Source: Actibacterium lipolyticum
GTDB lineage: Bacteria > Pseudomonadota > Alphaproteobacteria > Rhodobacterales > Rhodobacteraceae
Reading direction: 5' to 3'
NCBI RefSeq assembly: GCF_900184935.1
Contig: NZ_FXYE01000002.1
Coordinates: 186,001 to 250,000 of the forward strand
DNA length: 64,000 nucleotides
The position numbers were made by a program, and so were the translations under genes. Position 1 is the stretch's first letter; the number at the start of each line of letters is the position of its first letter. The notes under the pieces are model-generated. The model searched no databases. It was not told the origin of the DNA and was given only the letters and a program-made list of their open reading frames with translations. Below, in pieces: positions 34,319-43,014 of this stretch.

Positions 34319-35142
34319 TCCCGGCATCGCGCACCGCCGCCGCGGCGTCGCTTTTGGCGGCGTTGGGATTGCATCTGGGCGGGGTTATGTGGCCCGCCCA
34401 AGGCATCCAGGTCGAGATTGAGGGCGGTGCCCAAGCCGTCGAAGCAAAACTTGGGACCGGGTTCGCGGATTTAGCAGCCGGGGTTAAGACGCCTGTCGAT
34501 GGCGAAGACATCACCGCACCCGTGACACCGGCTGAAACGCCAACCAACACGCCCGTTACGGCACCGCCCGTCGCGGCCCCCTTGGCTTCCCCCACAACGC
34601 CGGCAGCCCAGCTAAAGCCATTAACGGCCCAACCGGCAGTGGCAACATTGGTTGTCGCCCCCACGCCCGACACCTTACAGCCGACAACACAAAGCATGAC
34701 CTCTTCCCGCCGCCCGGCCAAGCGCCCCGAAAAGGTGGCCAAGGCGGTTTCAAAACCTAAGCCCCCGAAAAAGGGGAACTCTAAGAAGAACGCAACAGCA
34801 GGCACCGTGACGGGCAGCACCAAAGGGAAGTCTGCCAGCGCGGGGTCGGTTTCTTCGGGCAAAGCTTCCAGCCAAGGGAATGCAGCCGCATCAAACTATG
34901 CCGGGAAGGTCATGCGCAAAATTTCACGCGCGCGGCGGCAATCGGTCAACATAAACGCGGCCAGCCTTGTGTCATTCACCATCGCCGCGAACGGGGCACT
35001 TTCGGGGGTACGCATCGCCCGAAGTTCTGGGTCCGCCAGATTGGACAAAATCGCGCTGGCACAAATAAAACGAGCGGCCCCGTTTCCGGCACCGCCCCAA
35101 GGTGCGCGCCGCACCTTTACGATCGAGGTGAAGGGCCGTTAG
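34315..35142 (+). CDS. tonB: TonB-family energy transducer
   Basis: A 275-residue periplasm-spanning protein. One N-terminal helix (about residues 7-25, ASLLAALGLHLGGVMW), a long Pro/Ala/Thr/Lys-rich linker (about 50-190), and a C-terminal TonB domain (NYAGKVMRKISRARRQS; AASLVSFTIAANGALSGVRIARSSGSARLDKIALAQIKRAAPFP; FTIEVKGR). It transmits proton-motive force to the haem receptor. Last gene of the receptor operon; its stop overlaps the convergent kdgK by 4 bp. Confidence 0.9.
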   Translation: MIPASRTAAAASLLAALGLHLGGVMWPAQGIQVEIEGGAQAVEAKLGTGFADLAAGVKTPVDGEDITAPVTPAETPTNTPVTAPPVAAPLASPTTPAAQLKPLTAQPAVATLVVAPTPDTLQPTTQSMTSSRRPAKRPEKVAKAVSKPKPPKKGNSKKNATAGTVTGSTKGKSASAGSVSSGKASSQGNAAASNYAGKVMRKISRARRQSVNINAASLVSFTIAANGALSGVRIARSSGSARLDKIALAQIKRAAPFPAPPQGARRTFTIEVKGR

Positions 35143-36044
35143 CTCCCGATATCGACCAAAGCGCCGTGCCCTTGGATAACCTTACCGGCAAGCACACTGC
35201 CCTTTTCAACGGCCTCGGCCACGGGCGCGCCATCAAGGAACGCGCTTAGAAAACCCGCGTTAAAACTGTCACCGGCGGCCGTTGTGTCCACCACATCAGT
35301 GACCTGCACAGGCGAGTGGTGGCTATTTTCGCTGCCTTGCCGCACCAGCATTTGGCCAGCACCGTTTTTAACGACAACCAGATCGACCCCCGCAGATTGA
35401 TAACGATCAGCCGTCGCCGCCAGATCGCTATCGCCAAAGTGCCACGCCTCGTCCTCGAATGATGGCAGTGCGATATCTGCGTGGGCGGCAGCCTGGGTGA
35501 TGGCCGCACACATGTCAGCCGCGTTTGCCCACAGACGCGGACGCAGGTTGGGATCAAAACAAACCAACGCGCCGTTTTCGCGGGCACTCGCGACGGCGTT
35601 CAAGAACGTCGCGCGAGCCTCGGGCGTTAGGATCGCCAGTGTAATGCCAGAGAAATACACGACCTGAGCGCCGTCAAACGCGTTCTGCAGGTGCGCGGCA
35701 TCATCCGCCAAGCCGCGCGCAGCACTTTGGCCGCGCCAATAGGAAAAGTGACGCTCCCCCTCTTCCAGCTCGATCAGGTAAAGGCCAACTGTCGCGTCAG
35801 GGCGTCGAACAATATGATCCGTCCCCACCCCAGACTGCGCCATGAACTGCGTCATCTGACGCGACACCGCATCGTCACCGACAGCCGTCACATAATCCAC
35901 CGACCAGCTATCGCCCAACGCTTTGCGCGCGTACCAAACGGTGTTGAACGTATCGCCCGAAAACGCCATCGAAAATTGGTTTTCACCGGCTGTGGGCGCC
36001 ATTTCGACCATACATTCGCCAACTGCCACTAAGCGCTTATTCAT
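35139..36044 (-). CDS. kdgK: 2-keto-3-deoxygluconate kinase (PfkB family)
   Basis: A 301-residue ribokinase-fold sugar kinase that phosphorylates KDG to KDPG, the shared end product of the adjacent uronate pathways. The N-terminal block is MNKRLVAVGECMVEMAP, and the PfkB signature 2 with catalytic Asp is DTTAAGDSFNAGFL near the C-terminus. ATG 36044 overlaps the stop of the GntR regulator (TGATG). No KDPG aldolase gene is in the window, so the last step must be encoded elsewhere. Confidence 0.88.
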   Translation of the reverse strand: MNKRLVAVGECMVEMAPTAGENQFSMAFSGDTFNTVWYARKALGDSWSVDYVTAVGDDAVSRQMTQFMAQSGVGTDHIVRRPDATVGLYLIELEEGERHFSYWRGQSAARGLADDAAHLQNAFDGAQVVYFSGITLAILTPEARATFLNAVASARENGALVCFDPNLRPRLWANAADMCAAITQAAAHADIALPSFEDEAWHFGDSDLAATADRYQSAGVDLVVVKNGAGQMLVRQGSENSHHSPVQVTDVVDTTAAGDSFNAGFLSAFLDGAPVAEAVEKGSVLAGKVIQGHGALVDIGS

Positions 36045-36742
36045 CAATCTTCCTCTGCAAACCATGCGTGATTTTCCGCCCGCAGGCGTTCGATAATTCC
36101 TTCAATGCGCGACAAATGATTGCGCACGCATTGTTCGGCGCGTTCAGGGTCGCGCGCTTTGACCGCGTCCATGATCGCCCGGTGGTCATCCAATGCCGTT
36201 TGCGACGCAAAGGCCAGCGACAAGTACCGCACGCGATCTGTATGGGCCTTATTTTCGCGAATAACGGCCCACGCAAAGGAAAGGCCGGCGGCATCGCAGA
36301 TCATTTTGTGGAACATGTCGTCCAGTTGGTGAAAACCGGTGCGGTCCCCTGCATCCACCGCCGCCTGCTGGCGGGTTAGCATTTGGTCCAGCTCTGCGAT
36401 CTGCGCTTCGGTCAGTACCTCGCAAGCTTTGCGGATAATCTCCACCTCGATCGCGGTGCGCACGAATCGCGCCTTAAAGACGTCATGCGCCGAAATCTGG
36501 CTAACCGTTGTCGCGCGCTGCGGTTGGACGACCAAAAAACCCAACTGGGACAGCCGGTAAAACGCGTCCCGAACGGGCTGACGGGATACATCCAGCTGCT
36601 TCGCCACCTCTGCCTCGGACATCTTCGTGCCGGGCGGAAGTTCAAGCGAAAGTACCTGCGCATAAAGGATATCGAACACCTGATCGGCGATTGATGATCG
36701 CGCGATAGGTTCGATTGCGCGCAGTTGCATCGGGTCAGCCAT
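36044..36742 (-). CDS. GntR-family regulator of uronate catabolism
   Basis: A 232-residue FCD-type GntR protein: HTH at about residues 15-75 (LPPGTKMSEAEVAKQLDVSRQPVRDAFYRLSQLGFLVVQPQR) and helical effector domain (FVRTAIEVEIIRKACE; HQLDDMFHKMICDAAG; LDDHRAIMDAVKARDPE; MRNHLS-like end VRNHLSRIEGII). ATG 36742 follows GGAGATGAC. Co-transcribed with kdgK and divergent from uxaC; the palindrome at 36808-36828 in the shared gap is its likely operator. Expected effector: a uronate or KDG-pathway intermediate. Confidence 0.9.
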   Translation of the reverse strand: MADPMQLRAIEPIARSSIADQVFDILYAQVLSLELPPGTKMSEAEVAKQLDVSRQPVRDAFYRLSQLGFLVVQPQRATTVSQISAHDVFKARFVRTAIEVEIIRKACEVLTEAQIAELDQMLTRQQAAVDAGDRTGFHQLDDMFHKMICDAAGLSFAWAVIRENKAHTDRVRYLSLAFASQTALDDHRAIMDAVKARDPERAEQCVRNHLSRIEGIIERLRAENHAWFAEED

Positions 36743-36762
36743 GTCATCTCCTTCAGTACGAA

Positions 36763-36791
36763 TTGACAGCTTCGGCATACTAACATATTAG
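36763..36791 (+). promoter_or_regulatory. sigma-70 promoter of the uronate operon
   Basis: TTGACA (36763-36768), a 17-bp spacer and TATTAG (36786-36791), a near-consensus promoter directed at uxaC, 65 bp before its ATG. The operator palindrome lies just downstream of the expected start point. Confidence 0.7.
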
Positions 36792-36807
36792 ATTACTAGC
36801 CGAGTTT

Positions 36808-36828
36808 ATGTCACTACATTTGTGACAT
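36808..36828. promoter_or_regulatory. palindromic operator between gntR and uxaC
   Basis: ATGTCAC (36808-36814), 7-bp spacer, GTGACAT (36822-36828): perfect inverted repeat overlapping the transcription start region of the uxaC promoter. Position fits repression by the divergently encoded GntR protein. Confidence 0.7.
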
Positions 36829-36855
36829 GGCTAAAGCAGACAGAGGACAGCGGCA

Positions 36856-38262
36856 ATGCCACGACTTAATCCAGATCGTTTATTCCCGTTGGACAGCAAA
36901 AGCCGCGACTTGGCGCGCGGGCTGTATAAAAGCGTCGAAAACCTGCCAATCGTCAGCCCGCATGGGCATACTGACCCCCGCTGGTTCGCGGAAAACCAAC
37001 CCTTCCCCGACCCTGCCCAACTGTTCGTGACGCCCGACCACTATGTGTTCCGCATGTTGTTTTCGCAGGGAATCCCGCTGGAAAAACTGGGTGTGCCGCG
37101 CGTTGATGGTGGACCTACTGAAACCGATGGGCGCGAAATCTGGCGGCTGTTTGCCAGCAACTTCCACCTGCTACGCGCAACGCCTTCGCAGATGTGGGTG
37201 GAACATGCGTTGCAGGATGTGTTCGGGCTTGAAACCAAACTGTCAGCCACCACCGCAGATGCCACATACGATCACGTCGCCGATTGCCTGACCCGGCCAG
37301 AGTTTCTGCCCCGCGCCCTGTTTGAGCGTTTCAAGATCGAGGCAATCGCCACCACCGAAAGCGCGATCGACCCGCTGAACTGGCACGAAATGATCCGCAA
37401 CTCGGGCTGGAAAGGGCGCGTTGTGACCGCCTATCGCCCGGATGCGGTTGTTGACCCTGAATTTGACGGCTTCGCGGATAACGTCGCCACGTTGGGCGAA
37501 ATGACCGGCGAAGATACCACCACTTGGAACGGGTATCTGGCCGCGCATCGCAATCGCCGTGCGTTTTTCAAAAGCTATGGCGCGACCTCGTCCGACCATG
37601 GTCACGCCACGGCCCGCACCGAAGACATGCCACAGGCCGACGCCGCCGCCCTGTTCGCCAAAGCGCTGGCCGGGAAATGTTCGGCTGAAGAGGCTGACGC
37701 CTTTCGCGGGCAGATGTTAACCGAAATGGCGCGGATGAGCCTGGACGACGGGCTGGTTCTGCAAATCCACCCCGGTTCGTCGCGCAATCATTCCGCACCG
37801 ATGATGGCGCAGTTCGGCCGCGACAAGGGGTTCGATATCCCAACGCAAACCGATTACGTGCGCGCGCTGAAACCATTGCTGGACGCGATGGGCACCGACC
37901 CACGGCTTTCAGTCATCCTGTTTACGCTAGACGAAACCGCATATTCGCGCGAACTGGCCCCACTGGCCGGCGTGTACCCCGCACTGAAACTGGGCCCGGC
38001 TTGGTGGTTCTTTGACAGCCCCGAAGGCATTATGAGGTTCCGCCAGCAAACCACTGAAACTGCTGGATTTTACAACACTGTCGGCTTTAACGACGACACC
38101 CGCGCATTCTGTTCCATCCCCGCCCGGCACGATGTCGCCCGGCGAGTGGATTGTGCTTATCTGGGCAATCTGGTTGCGACCGGACGTCTGGACGAGGCTG
38201 ACGCATACGAGGTCGCCACTGACCTTGCATACCGGCTTGCAAAGCAAGCTTACCGGCTCTGA
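36856..38262 (+). CDS. uxaC: glucuronate isomerase (uronate isomerase)
   Basis: A 468-residue amidohydrolase-superfamily enzyme converting D-glucuronate to D-fructuronate and D-galacturonate to D-tagaturonate. Family features: N-terminal metal motif PIVSPHGHTDPRWF, HYVFRMLFSQGIP, then QIHPGSSRNHSAP and the C-terminal FVDSPEGI-like WWFFDSPEGIMRFRQQ, ending with the ARHDVARRVDCAYL segment. ATG 36856 follows AGAGGACAGCGGCA. First gene of the ten-gene uronate operon. Confidence 0.96.
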   Translation: MPRLNPDRLFPLDSKSRDLARGLYKSVENLPIVSPHGHTDPRWFAENQPFPDPAQLFVTPDHYVFRMLFSQGIPLEKLGVPRVDGGPTETDGREIWRLFASNFHLLRATPSQMWVEHALQDVFGLETKLSATTADATYDHVADCLTRPEFLPRALFERFKIEAIATTESAIDPLNWHEMIRNSGWKGRVVTAYRPDAVVDPEFDGFADNVATLGEMTGEDTTTWNGYLAAHRNRRAFFKSYGATSSDHGHATARTEDMPQADAAALFAKALAGKCSAEEADAFRGQMLTEMARMSLDDGLVLQIHPGSSRNHSAPMMAQFGRDKGFDIPTQTDYVRALKPLLDAMGTDPRLSVILFTLDETAYSRELAPLAGVYPALKLGPAWWFFDSPEGIMRFRQQTTETAGFYNTVGFNDDTRAFCSIPARHDVARRVDCAYLGNLVATGRLDEADAYEVATDLAYRLAKQAYRL

Positions 38263-38289
38263 CAGAGCTATCTTTGGGAGGAAGATAAA

Positions 38290-39270
38290 ATGAAAAACGT
38301 CAAAACAGTAATGGCCGCGCTGCTGGCCAGTGCGGCGATGGCATCCGCCGCTGCTGCGTGCGAGGTAACGCTTCGTTCATCCGACACGCACCCCGATGGT
38401 TACCCCACGGTTGCTGCCGTTAACGCCATGGGCAAAATGCTGGAAGAACGCACCGATGGCCGCCTGTGCATCGAAGTGTTCCACTCTGCCCAGCTGGGCC
38501 AAGAGAAAGACACGATCGAACAGACACAGTTCGGCGTGATCGACATGAACCGCGTATCGCTTGGGCCCTTCAACAACATTATCGAAGAAACCCAGATCCC
38601 ATCCCTGCCCTACATCTTCCGCTCGGTCGAGCATATGCACAAGGTGATGGACGGCGAAGTTGGCCAGCAGATTCTGGACGCGTTCAACGACCACGATCTT
38701 GTTGGTCTGGCGTTCTATGACGGCGGTTCGCGCAGCTTTTACAACAGCCAGAAACCGATCAAATCCATGGACGATCTGGCGGGTCTTAAGTTCCGCGTGA
38801 TGCAGTCGGACATGTTCGTCGACATGGTTTCCGCCCTTGGGGCAAATGCCACCCCAATGCCTTATGGCGAGGTTTACTCCTCCATCCAGACGGGCGTTAT
38901 TGATGGCGCGGAAAACAACTGGCCGTCTTATGACAGCTCGGGCCACTTCGAAGTTGCGAAATACTACACCCTCGATCAGCACCTGATCGTGCCCGAGGTT
39001 CTGGTGATGTCCAAAACCGCGTTCGACAAGCTAAGCGCGGAAGATCAGGCCATCGTTCGCCAAGCTGCGCGCGACTCTGTTCCTGTGATGCGCGACCTGT
39101 GGGCCGCACGCGAGTTGGAATCCGAAGCCCGCGTTCGCGAAGCTGGTGTCGAAATCATCACTGACATCGACAAGACCCCCTTCATCGACGCGATGGTGCC
39201 GGTTTACGAAAAATACGTAACCTCGCCCAAGCTGAAAGACATGGTCGCCCGCATTCAGGCAACCGAATAA
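38290..39270 (+). CDS. DctP-type TRAP transporter solute-binding protein
   Basis: A 326-residue periplasmic binding protein: signal peptide [24 protein letters not shown], then [16 protein letters not shown]. The carboxylate-binding Arg169 is in [11 protein letters not shown], and the family block [20 protein letters not shown] follows. Genomic context indicates uronate uptake. ATG 38290 follows GGGAGGAAGATAAA. It works with the DctQ and DctM subunits encoded next. Confidence 0.94.
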   Translation: MKNVKTVMAALLASAAMASAAAACEVTLRSSDTHPDGYPTVAAVNAMGKMLEERTDGRLCIEVFHSAQLGQEKDTIEQTQFGVIDMNRVSLGPFNNIIEETQIPSLPYIFRSVEHMHKVMDGEVGQQILDAFNDHDLVGLAFYDGGSRSFYNSQKPIKSMDDLAGLKFRVMQSDMFVDMVSALGANATPMPYGEVYSSIQTGVIDGAENNWPSYDSSGHFEVAKYYTLDQHLIVPEVLVMSKTAFDKLSAEDQAIVRQAARDSVPVMRDLWAARELESEARVREAGVEIITDIDKTPFIDAMVPVYEKYVTSPKLKDMVARIQATE

Positions 39271-39327
39271 GAAACTTCGATGGTCCGCGGCATTGCCTCG
39301 GGCCATCACGCCAACGGGGGAACAGGC

Positions 39328-39849
39328 GTGCAAAATATCCTGACTTCATTCGCGCGGGCCACCGGGGCCATTGCGCGAATTGCGCTTTGGGTGGCGGGCG
39401 CAGGACTTGTGACGATGACCGTGTTCATCGCCGCACAAGTTTTCTGGCGCTATGTGCTGAACGACAGCATCCAATGGACAGAACCCGCATCGGTTATGAT
39501 CATGGGCTGGTTCATTTTTCTGGGCGCCGCAGTGGGCATTCGCGAAGGGTATCACCTGTCTTTCGATGTGGTCCTTTACGTCGTTCCTGATCGCATCAAA
39601 CTGTTGATGCATTCAATTTCGGACGCTGTGGTCGGCGGGTTCGGCTTTGGCATGATCTGGTTCGGCTGGGAACTGGCCGCCAAGACCGCTGGAAACAAGC
39701 TGCCCTCGCTTGGAATATCGGGCGCGTTTGACTTCATCCCCATCGTGGGCGGAGGCGTCTTGATCGTCCTCTTTTCCCTTGAACGACTGGCACGCCGCGC
39801 TGCGGGGCTGCCAACTGCACGCTTCGGCGAAACCGAGCTGGAGGATTAA
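39328..39849 (+). CDS. TRAP transporter small permease (DctQ)
   Basis: A ~173-residue four-helix membrane protein: IALWVAGAGLVTMTVFIAAQVFWRYVLNDSIQWTEPASVMIM and GWFIFLGAAVGIREGYHLSFDVV are the DctQ family signature, with two more helices (VVGGFGFGMIWFGWELAAKT; FIPIVGGGVLIVLFSLERL). GTG 39328 is preferred because GGGGGA lies 6 bp upstream; ATG 39280 is in frame but lacks a ribosome-binding site. It bridges DctP and DctM. Confidence 0.9.
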   Translation: MQNILTSFARATGAIARIALWVAGAGLVTMTVFIAAQVFWRYVLNDSIQWTEPASVMIMGWFIFLGAAVGIREGYHLSFDVVLYVVPDRIKLLMHSISDAVVGGFGFGMIWFGWELAAKTAGNKLPSLGISGAFDFIPIVGGGVLIVLFSLERLARRAAGLPTARFGETELED

Positions 39850-39852
39850 TCC

Positions 39853-41133
39853 ATGGAACTTTACGTCCTGTTCGGAACGTTTGTCTTTTTGCTGCTGATC
39901 GGCACGCCTGTTGCGTTTTGCCTTGGTGTGTCCAGCTTCGCCACTGTCGCCTATCTGGGCCTGCCCCCGGTCGTAGTGTTTCAGCGTTTGAATTCCGGCG
40001 TGTCGGTGTTTGCGTTGATGGCCATTCCATTCTTCATCTTTGCCGGTGACCTGATGGTTCGCGGCGATATCGCCCGCCGATTGGTCGCGCTTGCCGGGGC
40101 TGCCGTGGGCCATATGCGTGGCGGGCTTGGGCAGGTGAATATCCTTGCCTCTGTCATGTTCGGCGGCGTGTCCGGGTCGGCGGCGGCTGACGCCAGCGCC
40201 GTGGGCGGGCTGATGGTTCCGCAGATGAAGGAACGCGGATATGGCGTTGATTATGCTGTAAATATCACCGTCGTCAGCTCCATCATCGCGCTGTTGTTGC
40301 CGCCTTCGCACAACATGATCATCTATTCGATTTCGGCGGGTGGCAAAATCTCGATCGCTGATCTGTTCACCGCGGGGATCATCCCCGGTTTCCTGCTGGC
40401 GGTGTCGCTGATGACCGCCGCTTGGTTCGTCGCCAAAAAGCGCGGCTACCCGACCGAGGCTTACCCCGGCCTGCGCGCCATCGGCACGCTGTTCGCATCC
40501 GCCGTTCCCGGCCTGATCCTTGTCGCGATCATCTTTGGCGGGGTGCGTTCGGGCATCTTTACGGCATCGGAATCGTCGAACATCGCCGTGGTTTATGCGC
40601 TGGTCGTGACCCTGCTCGTCTATCGTTCGCTCAGCTGGCATGACTTTGTCGAGGCAACCTTCGCCGCCGTGCGCACAACTGCGATGGTGCTGATGGTTAT
40701 CGGCTGCGCGGCCTCTTTCGGGTGGCTGCTGGCATACCTAAAGGTGCCCGCGTCGATGGTTGCCCTGTTGCAGGGCGTGTCAGACAACCCAATCGTGATC
40801 CTGCTGCTGCTGAACGTCGTTTTGCTGATCTTGGGCACGTTCATGGATATGTCGCCGCTGATCGTCATTACCACGCCGATCTTCCTGCCTGTGGCCGTCG
40901 CCTTTGGCGTTGATCCGGTGCATTTCGGCGTGATCCTGATCCTGAACCTTGGCATTGGGCTGTGTACACCGCCCGTGGGCGCGGTTCTGTTCGTCGGCTG
41001 TGCGGTCGGGCGCATCCCGATCTGGGATGCTGTGCGCTCTATCTGGCCATTTTACTTTGCGGCTTGTGCGACGTTGATGCTTGTAACTTACATCCCTGCA
41101 CTGTCACTCTGGCTACCTGCCCTGTTTCATTGA
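39853..41133 (+). CDS. TRAP transporter large permease (DctM)
   Basis: A 426-residue 12-helix membrane protein, the transport channel subunit. Typical blocks: VSVFALMAIPFFIFAGDLM, GGVSGSAAADASAVGGLMVPQMKERGY, LLPPSHNMIIYSI, GTFMDMSPLIVITTPIFLPVAVAFGVDPVHFGVIL and CTPPVGAVLFV. Three bases after dctQ and 8 bp before kdgF. Uronate substrate by context. Confidence 0.95.
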   Translation: MELYVLFGTFVFLLLIGTPVAFCLGVSSFATVAYLGLPPVVVFQRLNSGVSVFALMAIPFFIFAGDLMVRGDIARRLVALAGAAVGHMRGGLGQVNILASVMFGGVSGSAAADASAVGGLMVPQMKERGYGVDYAVNITVVSSIIALLLPPSHNMIIYSISAGGKISIADLFTAGIIPGFLLAVSLMTAAWFVAKKRGYPTEAYPGLRAIGTLFASAVPGLILVAIIFGGVRSGIFTASESSNIAVVYALVVTLLVYRSLSWHDFVEATFAAVRTTAMVLMVIGCAASFGWLLAYLKVPASMVALLQGVSDNPIVILLLLNVVLLILGTFMDMSPLIVITTPIFLPVAVAFGVDPVHFGVILILNLGIGLCTPPVGAVLFVGCAVGRIPIWDAVRSIWPFYFAACATLMLVTYIPALSLWLPALFH

Positions 41134-41141
41134 GGTACCAA

Positions 41142-41453
41142 ATGTCATCACCCTTCCCCATCATTGCTGCTGATCCCGGCGTCACACGCCAAGTCTTAGC
41201 AGACAGCCCCGAACTTATGGTCGTCGCCTTCGTCTTTGACGCGGGTGGCGAAGGTAAGCTGCACAACCACCCCCATGTTCAATCCACCTATGTTGAAAAG
41301 GGACGCTTCGTGTTCACCGTCGACGGCGTCGAAACCGAGGTCGGCCCCGGCGACAGCTTCGTCATTCCATCACAAGCAATGCACGGCTGCCGCTGCCTTG
41401 AGGCCGGAACCCTGATCGACACCTTCACGCCACGCCGCGACGATTTTCTTTGA
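41142..41453 (+). CDS. kdgF: cupin protein, KdgF-like
   Basis: A 103-residue single-domain cupin. The metal-binding first motif is LHNHPHVQSTYVEKG (His41, His43, His45, Gln47) and the second HGCRCLE (His81). KdgF accelerates linearisation of 4,5-unsaturated uronates to 5-keto-4-deoxyuronate in pectin and alginate degradation. The kduI-kduD pair immediately downstream supports this. ATG 41142 follows GAGGTACCAA. Overlaps the ribosome-binding region of kduI. Confidence 0.85.
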   Translation: MSSPFPIIAADPGVTRQVLADSPELMVVAFVFDAGGEGKLHNHPHVQSTYVEKGRFVFTVDGVETEVGPGDSFVIPSQAMHGCRCLEAGTLIDTFTPRRDDFL

Positions 41454-41464
41454 AAGGATACCCC

Positions 41465-42289
41465 ATGCTGACTGTTGAAACACGCCACGCCATTGACCCG
41501 AACACCGCCAAAGGCCTGGACACCACCGAACTGCGCGAACATTTCCACATCAGCGGCCTGTTCGTGGAAGGTGAAATTCGGCTGACTTATACCCATTACG
41601 ACCGCATGATCGTTGGGGGCGCTGTGCCCGGTTCGGGCGAACTGGTGCTGGATCACGTTGCAGAATGCGGCACGGCATCTGTTCTGGATCGTCGCGAAAT
41701 GGCGGTTCTGAATGTCGGTGACACGGGCACTGTGGCTGCGGGTGGCGAAAGCTATTCGATGAACCGCGGCGATGTGCTGTATCTTGGCATGGGTTCTGGC
41801 CCGGTCACATTCTCGGGCCCCGGTCGGTTCTACATCCTGTCCGCGCCTGCGCACGCCACCTACCCTTCGCGGCTTGTGACGATTGCAGAGGCCGCCAGCT
41901 TCCGCACCGGCGCGCCGGAAACCGCGAACGACCGCACCATCTATCAGTTTGTGCACCCAGAGGTGATGGAATCCTGCCAGCTGGTCGTGGGCTATACCCA
42001 GTTCCACGGTGGCTCTGTCTGGAACACCATGCCTGCCCACCTGCATGACCGCCGGATGGAGGCGTACCTCTACTTCGATCTGGACCCAGCCAACCGTGTG
42101 TTCCACTTCATGGGTCGCCCTGATGAAACCCGCCACCTTGTCATGCAAAACGAAGAGGCCGTCGTATCCCCCCCGTGGTCGATCCACTGTGGCGCGGGCA
42201 CGGGCAGCTATACGTTCTGCTGGGCGATGGCCGGTGACAACGTCGATTACCGCGATGTCGAAATGGTCGGCATGGAGGAGCTGCGTTGA
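41465..42289 (+). CDS. kduI: 5-keto-4-deoxyuronate isomerase
   Basis: A 274-residue cupin-fold zinc isomerase converting 5-keto-4-deoxyuronate to 2,5-diketo-3-deoxygluconate. Characteristic blocks: ELREHFHISGLFVEGEIRLTYTHYDRMIVGGAVP, and the zinc motif MPAHLHDRRMEAYLYFD with ligand histidines and glutamate, then HCGAGTGSYTFCWAMAGDN. ATG 41465 follows AAAGGATACCCC. Length matches the family. Its stop overlaps the kduD start. Confidence 0.95.
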   Translation: MLTVETRHAIDPNTAKGLDTTELREHFHISGLFVEGEIRLTYTHYDRMIVGGAVPGSGELVLDHVAECGTASVLDRREMAVLNVGDTGTVAAGGESYSMNRGDVLYLGMGSGPVTFSGPGRFYILSAPAHATYPSRLVTIAEAASFRTGAPETANDRTIYQFVHPEVMESCQLVVGYTQFHGGSVWNTMPAHLHDRRMEAYLYFDLDPANRVFHFMGRPDETRHLVMQNEEAVVSPPWSIHCGAGTGSYTFCWAMAGDNVDYRDVEMVGMEELR

Positions 42290-43014
42290 GCGCCTTTTCC
42301 CTTTCGGGCCAAACGGCCCTTGTGACCGGTGCCAACACAGGCATCGGTCAAGCCATCGCCGCCGCGCTTGGCCGCGCGGGGGCAACGGTGATTTGCGCCG
42401 GTCGTTCCTCTTGTGCGGAAACCGTTGGCATGATCCCCGGTTCGCGCGAAATGACGTTGGATTTTGCGGATCCCATGGCTGCGCGTGACGTGTTCGCCGA
42501 TGAAAAGATCGACATCCTGGTCAACAACGCCGGGATCATCCGCCGCGACGACGCCATCGATTTCACCGAAGCCGACTGGGACGAGGTGATGGATGTGAAC
42601 CTGAAGGCGGTCTTTTTCACTTGTCAGGCGTTCGGCAAGGCCGCGCTTGCGCGTGGCACGGGCGGCAAGATCGTCAACATCGCGTCGCTTTTGTCGTTTC
42701 AGGGCGGCATTCGCGTGCCATCCTATACCGCGTCGAAACATGGCGTTGCGGGGATCACCAAGCTGTTGGCCAACGAATGGGCCGCCAAGGGGATCAACGT
42801 GAACGCCATCGCGCCTGGTTACATCGAAACCAACAACACAGAAGCCCTGCGCGCCGATCCCGTGCGCAACAACGCCATTCTGGAGCGTATTCCAGCGGGC
42901 CGTTGGGGCAAGGCAGATGACATTGGTGAAACGGCTGTTTTCCTGTCGTCGCGCGCTGCGAATTACATCCACGGTGCGGTCCTTAACGTTGACGGAGGCT
43001 GGCTTGCCCGCTGA
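42286..43014 (+). CDS. kduD: 2-dehydro-3-deoxy-D-gluconate 5-dehydrogenase
   Basis: A 242-residue short-chain dehydrogenase that reduces 2,5-diketo-3-deoxygluconate to KDG. Nucleotide-binding GANTGIGQAIA (about 16-26), NNAG, and catalytic Y-x-x-x-K in YTASKHG with the preceding Ser in NIASLLS. The start is TTG 42286, sharing bases with the kduI stop and preceded by GGAGGAG at 5 bp. No ATG alternative preserves the Rossmann N-terminus. Confidence 0.93.
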   Translation: MSAFSLSGQTALVTGANTGIGQAIAAALGRAGATVICAGRSSCAETVGMIPGSREMTLDFADPMAARDVFADEKIDILVNNAGIIRRDDAIDFTEADWDEVMDVNLKAVFFTCQAFGKAALARGTGGKIVNIASLLSFQGGIRVPSYTASKHGVAGITKLLANEWAAKGINVNAIAPGYIETNNTEALRADPVRNNAILERIPAGRWGKADDIGETAVFLSSRAANYIHGAVLNVDGGWLAR

